This document shows positions 63,505 to 64,000 of a stretch of 64,000 bases of DNA, piece by piece. The translations under genes and the position numbers were made by a program. Every line of letters begins with the position of its first letter. The first letter of the stretch is position 1. Under the pieces are notes generated by a model. The model had not been told where the DNA came from. It made no database searches and saw nothing but the letters and a program-made list of their open reading frames with translations. This DNA is from Sipunculus nudus (Eukaryota > Annelida > Sipuncula > Golfingiida > Sipunculidae): positions 72,884,624 to 72,948,623 of the forward strand of contig CM049308.1 of assembly GCA_026874595.1 (NCBI GenBank), given 5' to 3'.

Positions 63505-63675
63505 AGATCCCGGGAAATGTCTGCTGCATGTGTGGTGTGACAGGAAAGAACACAGGACTCGAAGCCGTGAGGTCGTGAGTTTAAATCTCAGCCAAAGAGC
63601 CATCTGAAGTCCTAATGTGAAGGTTGTAATCCCACACAACCGTGTATCACTCACAAACGAGTGCGTCTTTGGGAG
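63505..63675 (+). mobile_element. tRNA-derived SINE-like unit
   Basis: GGACTCGAAGCCGTGAGG then TCGTGAGTTTAAATCTCAGC resembles the anticodon-arm to T-arm part of a tRNA, with a B-box-like GAGTTTAAATC at 63577-63587. It does not fold as an intact tRNA and no clear A box or poly(A) tail was seen. Limits approximate. Confidence 0.35.
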
Positions 63676-64000
63676 GTTATGACCCAGAAATTTGATTTAT
63701 TACATACCCAGAACCTGCAGGAGCGGTAGACACCGAGCCTGGGAGACCCCAGAATATAAAATAAATGAAAGGGAGCGAGTGCCACCGCCAAAACGTAGAC
63801 CTAACCAGAAATGGAACCCTGCAGTAGTCAGCGATAAATGGAGGCGGTTACCTCCACCAAAACCACATGTACCCTGCAGTTAGCAATGGCCTGTCAAACC
63901 TTCGATTTCTCTCAATTTTTTCTTTGTTATACCATCTTTTGCTAAAGTAAGCTAACAAATCGTCATGACAGCTTTTCACGAAAAAGGATCCCAAGTGATG

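Overview
The window is animal nuclear DNA: AT-rich, gene-poor, with long (TA)n, (GA)n and poly-G/poly-C runs, spliced exons and many short DNA-transposon relics. It does not look bacterial, viral or organellar. A marine invertebrate, perhaps a mollusc or another lophotrochozoan, is the best guess. That guess rests only on general texture, since no marker gene in the window fixes the clade.

One host protein-coding gene can be assembled with confidence. It is a plus-strand, three-exon gene at 42375-50878 for a 188-residue four-pass membrane protein of the TMEM196 type. All junctions are phase 0, the introns are 5.7 kb and 2.2 kb, and a candidate poly(A) signal lies at 52193. Two palindromic RFX X-box-like sites lie 0.75 kb and 2.7 kb upstream of its start codon. 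A pair of consensus CREs begins seven bases after the stop codon.

The rest is mostly a transposon landscape. (1) 215-617 is a GCGTA-rich inverted-repeat element. (2) 1362-1847 is a TTAA-flanked element inserted in an older repeat, whose uninterrupted paralogue survives at 13.76-13.97 kb; a second TTAA element is at 16803-17316. (3) 3323-9428 is a 6.1-kb CACTA/EnSpm-like element with CACTG ends and subterminal CCGTTATTTTACG repeats. It carries minus-strand exons of an unrecognised protein and has itself been hit by two hAT-type short elements, one with a perfect 8-bp target duplication. (4) A third hAT copy is at 23441-23954. (5) 26469-26997 is LTR-like, with TGTTAC/GTAACA ends, a TATA box and a poly(A) signal, and sits inside a duplicated ATA-rich unit. 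(6) Three copies of a MITE with ends reading GGTTCTCAGGCA are at 14.9, 38.1 and 43.4 kb. (7) Three copies of a 300-bp repeat with a conserved minus-strand reading frame are at 38.3, 44.6 and 45.4 kb. (8) At 57-61.6 kb there is an old tandem duplication and three copies of another formerly coding repeat. A tRNA-derived SINE-like unit lies near 63.6 kb.

Stretches between these features (about 9.5-13.7, 17.9-22.5, 24-26.3, 27.3-34.4, 34.7-38, 38.7-41.3, 52.2-54.4 and 59.2-60.2 kb) show no supportable gene. No rRNA, functional tRNA or CRISPR array was seen.
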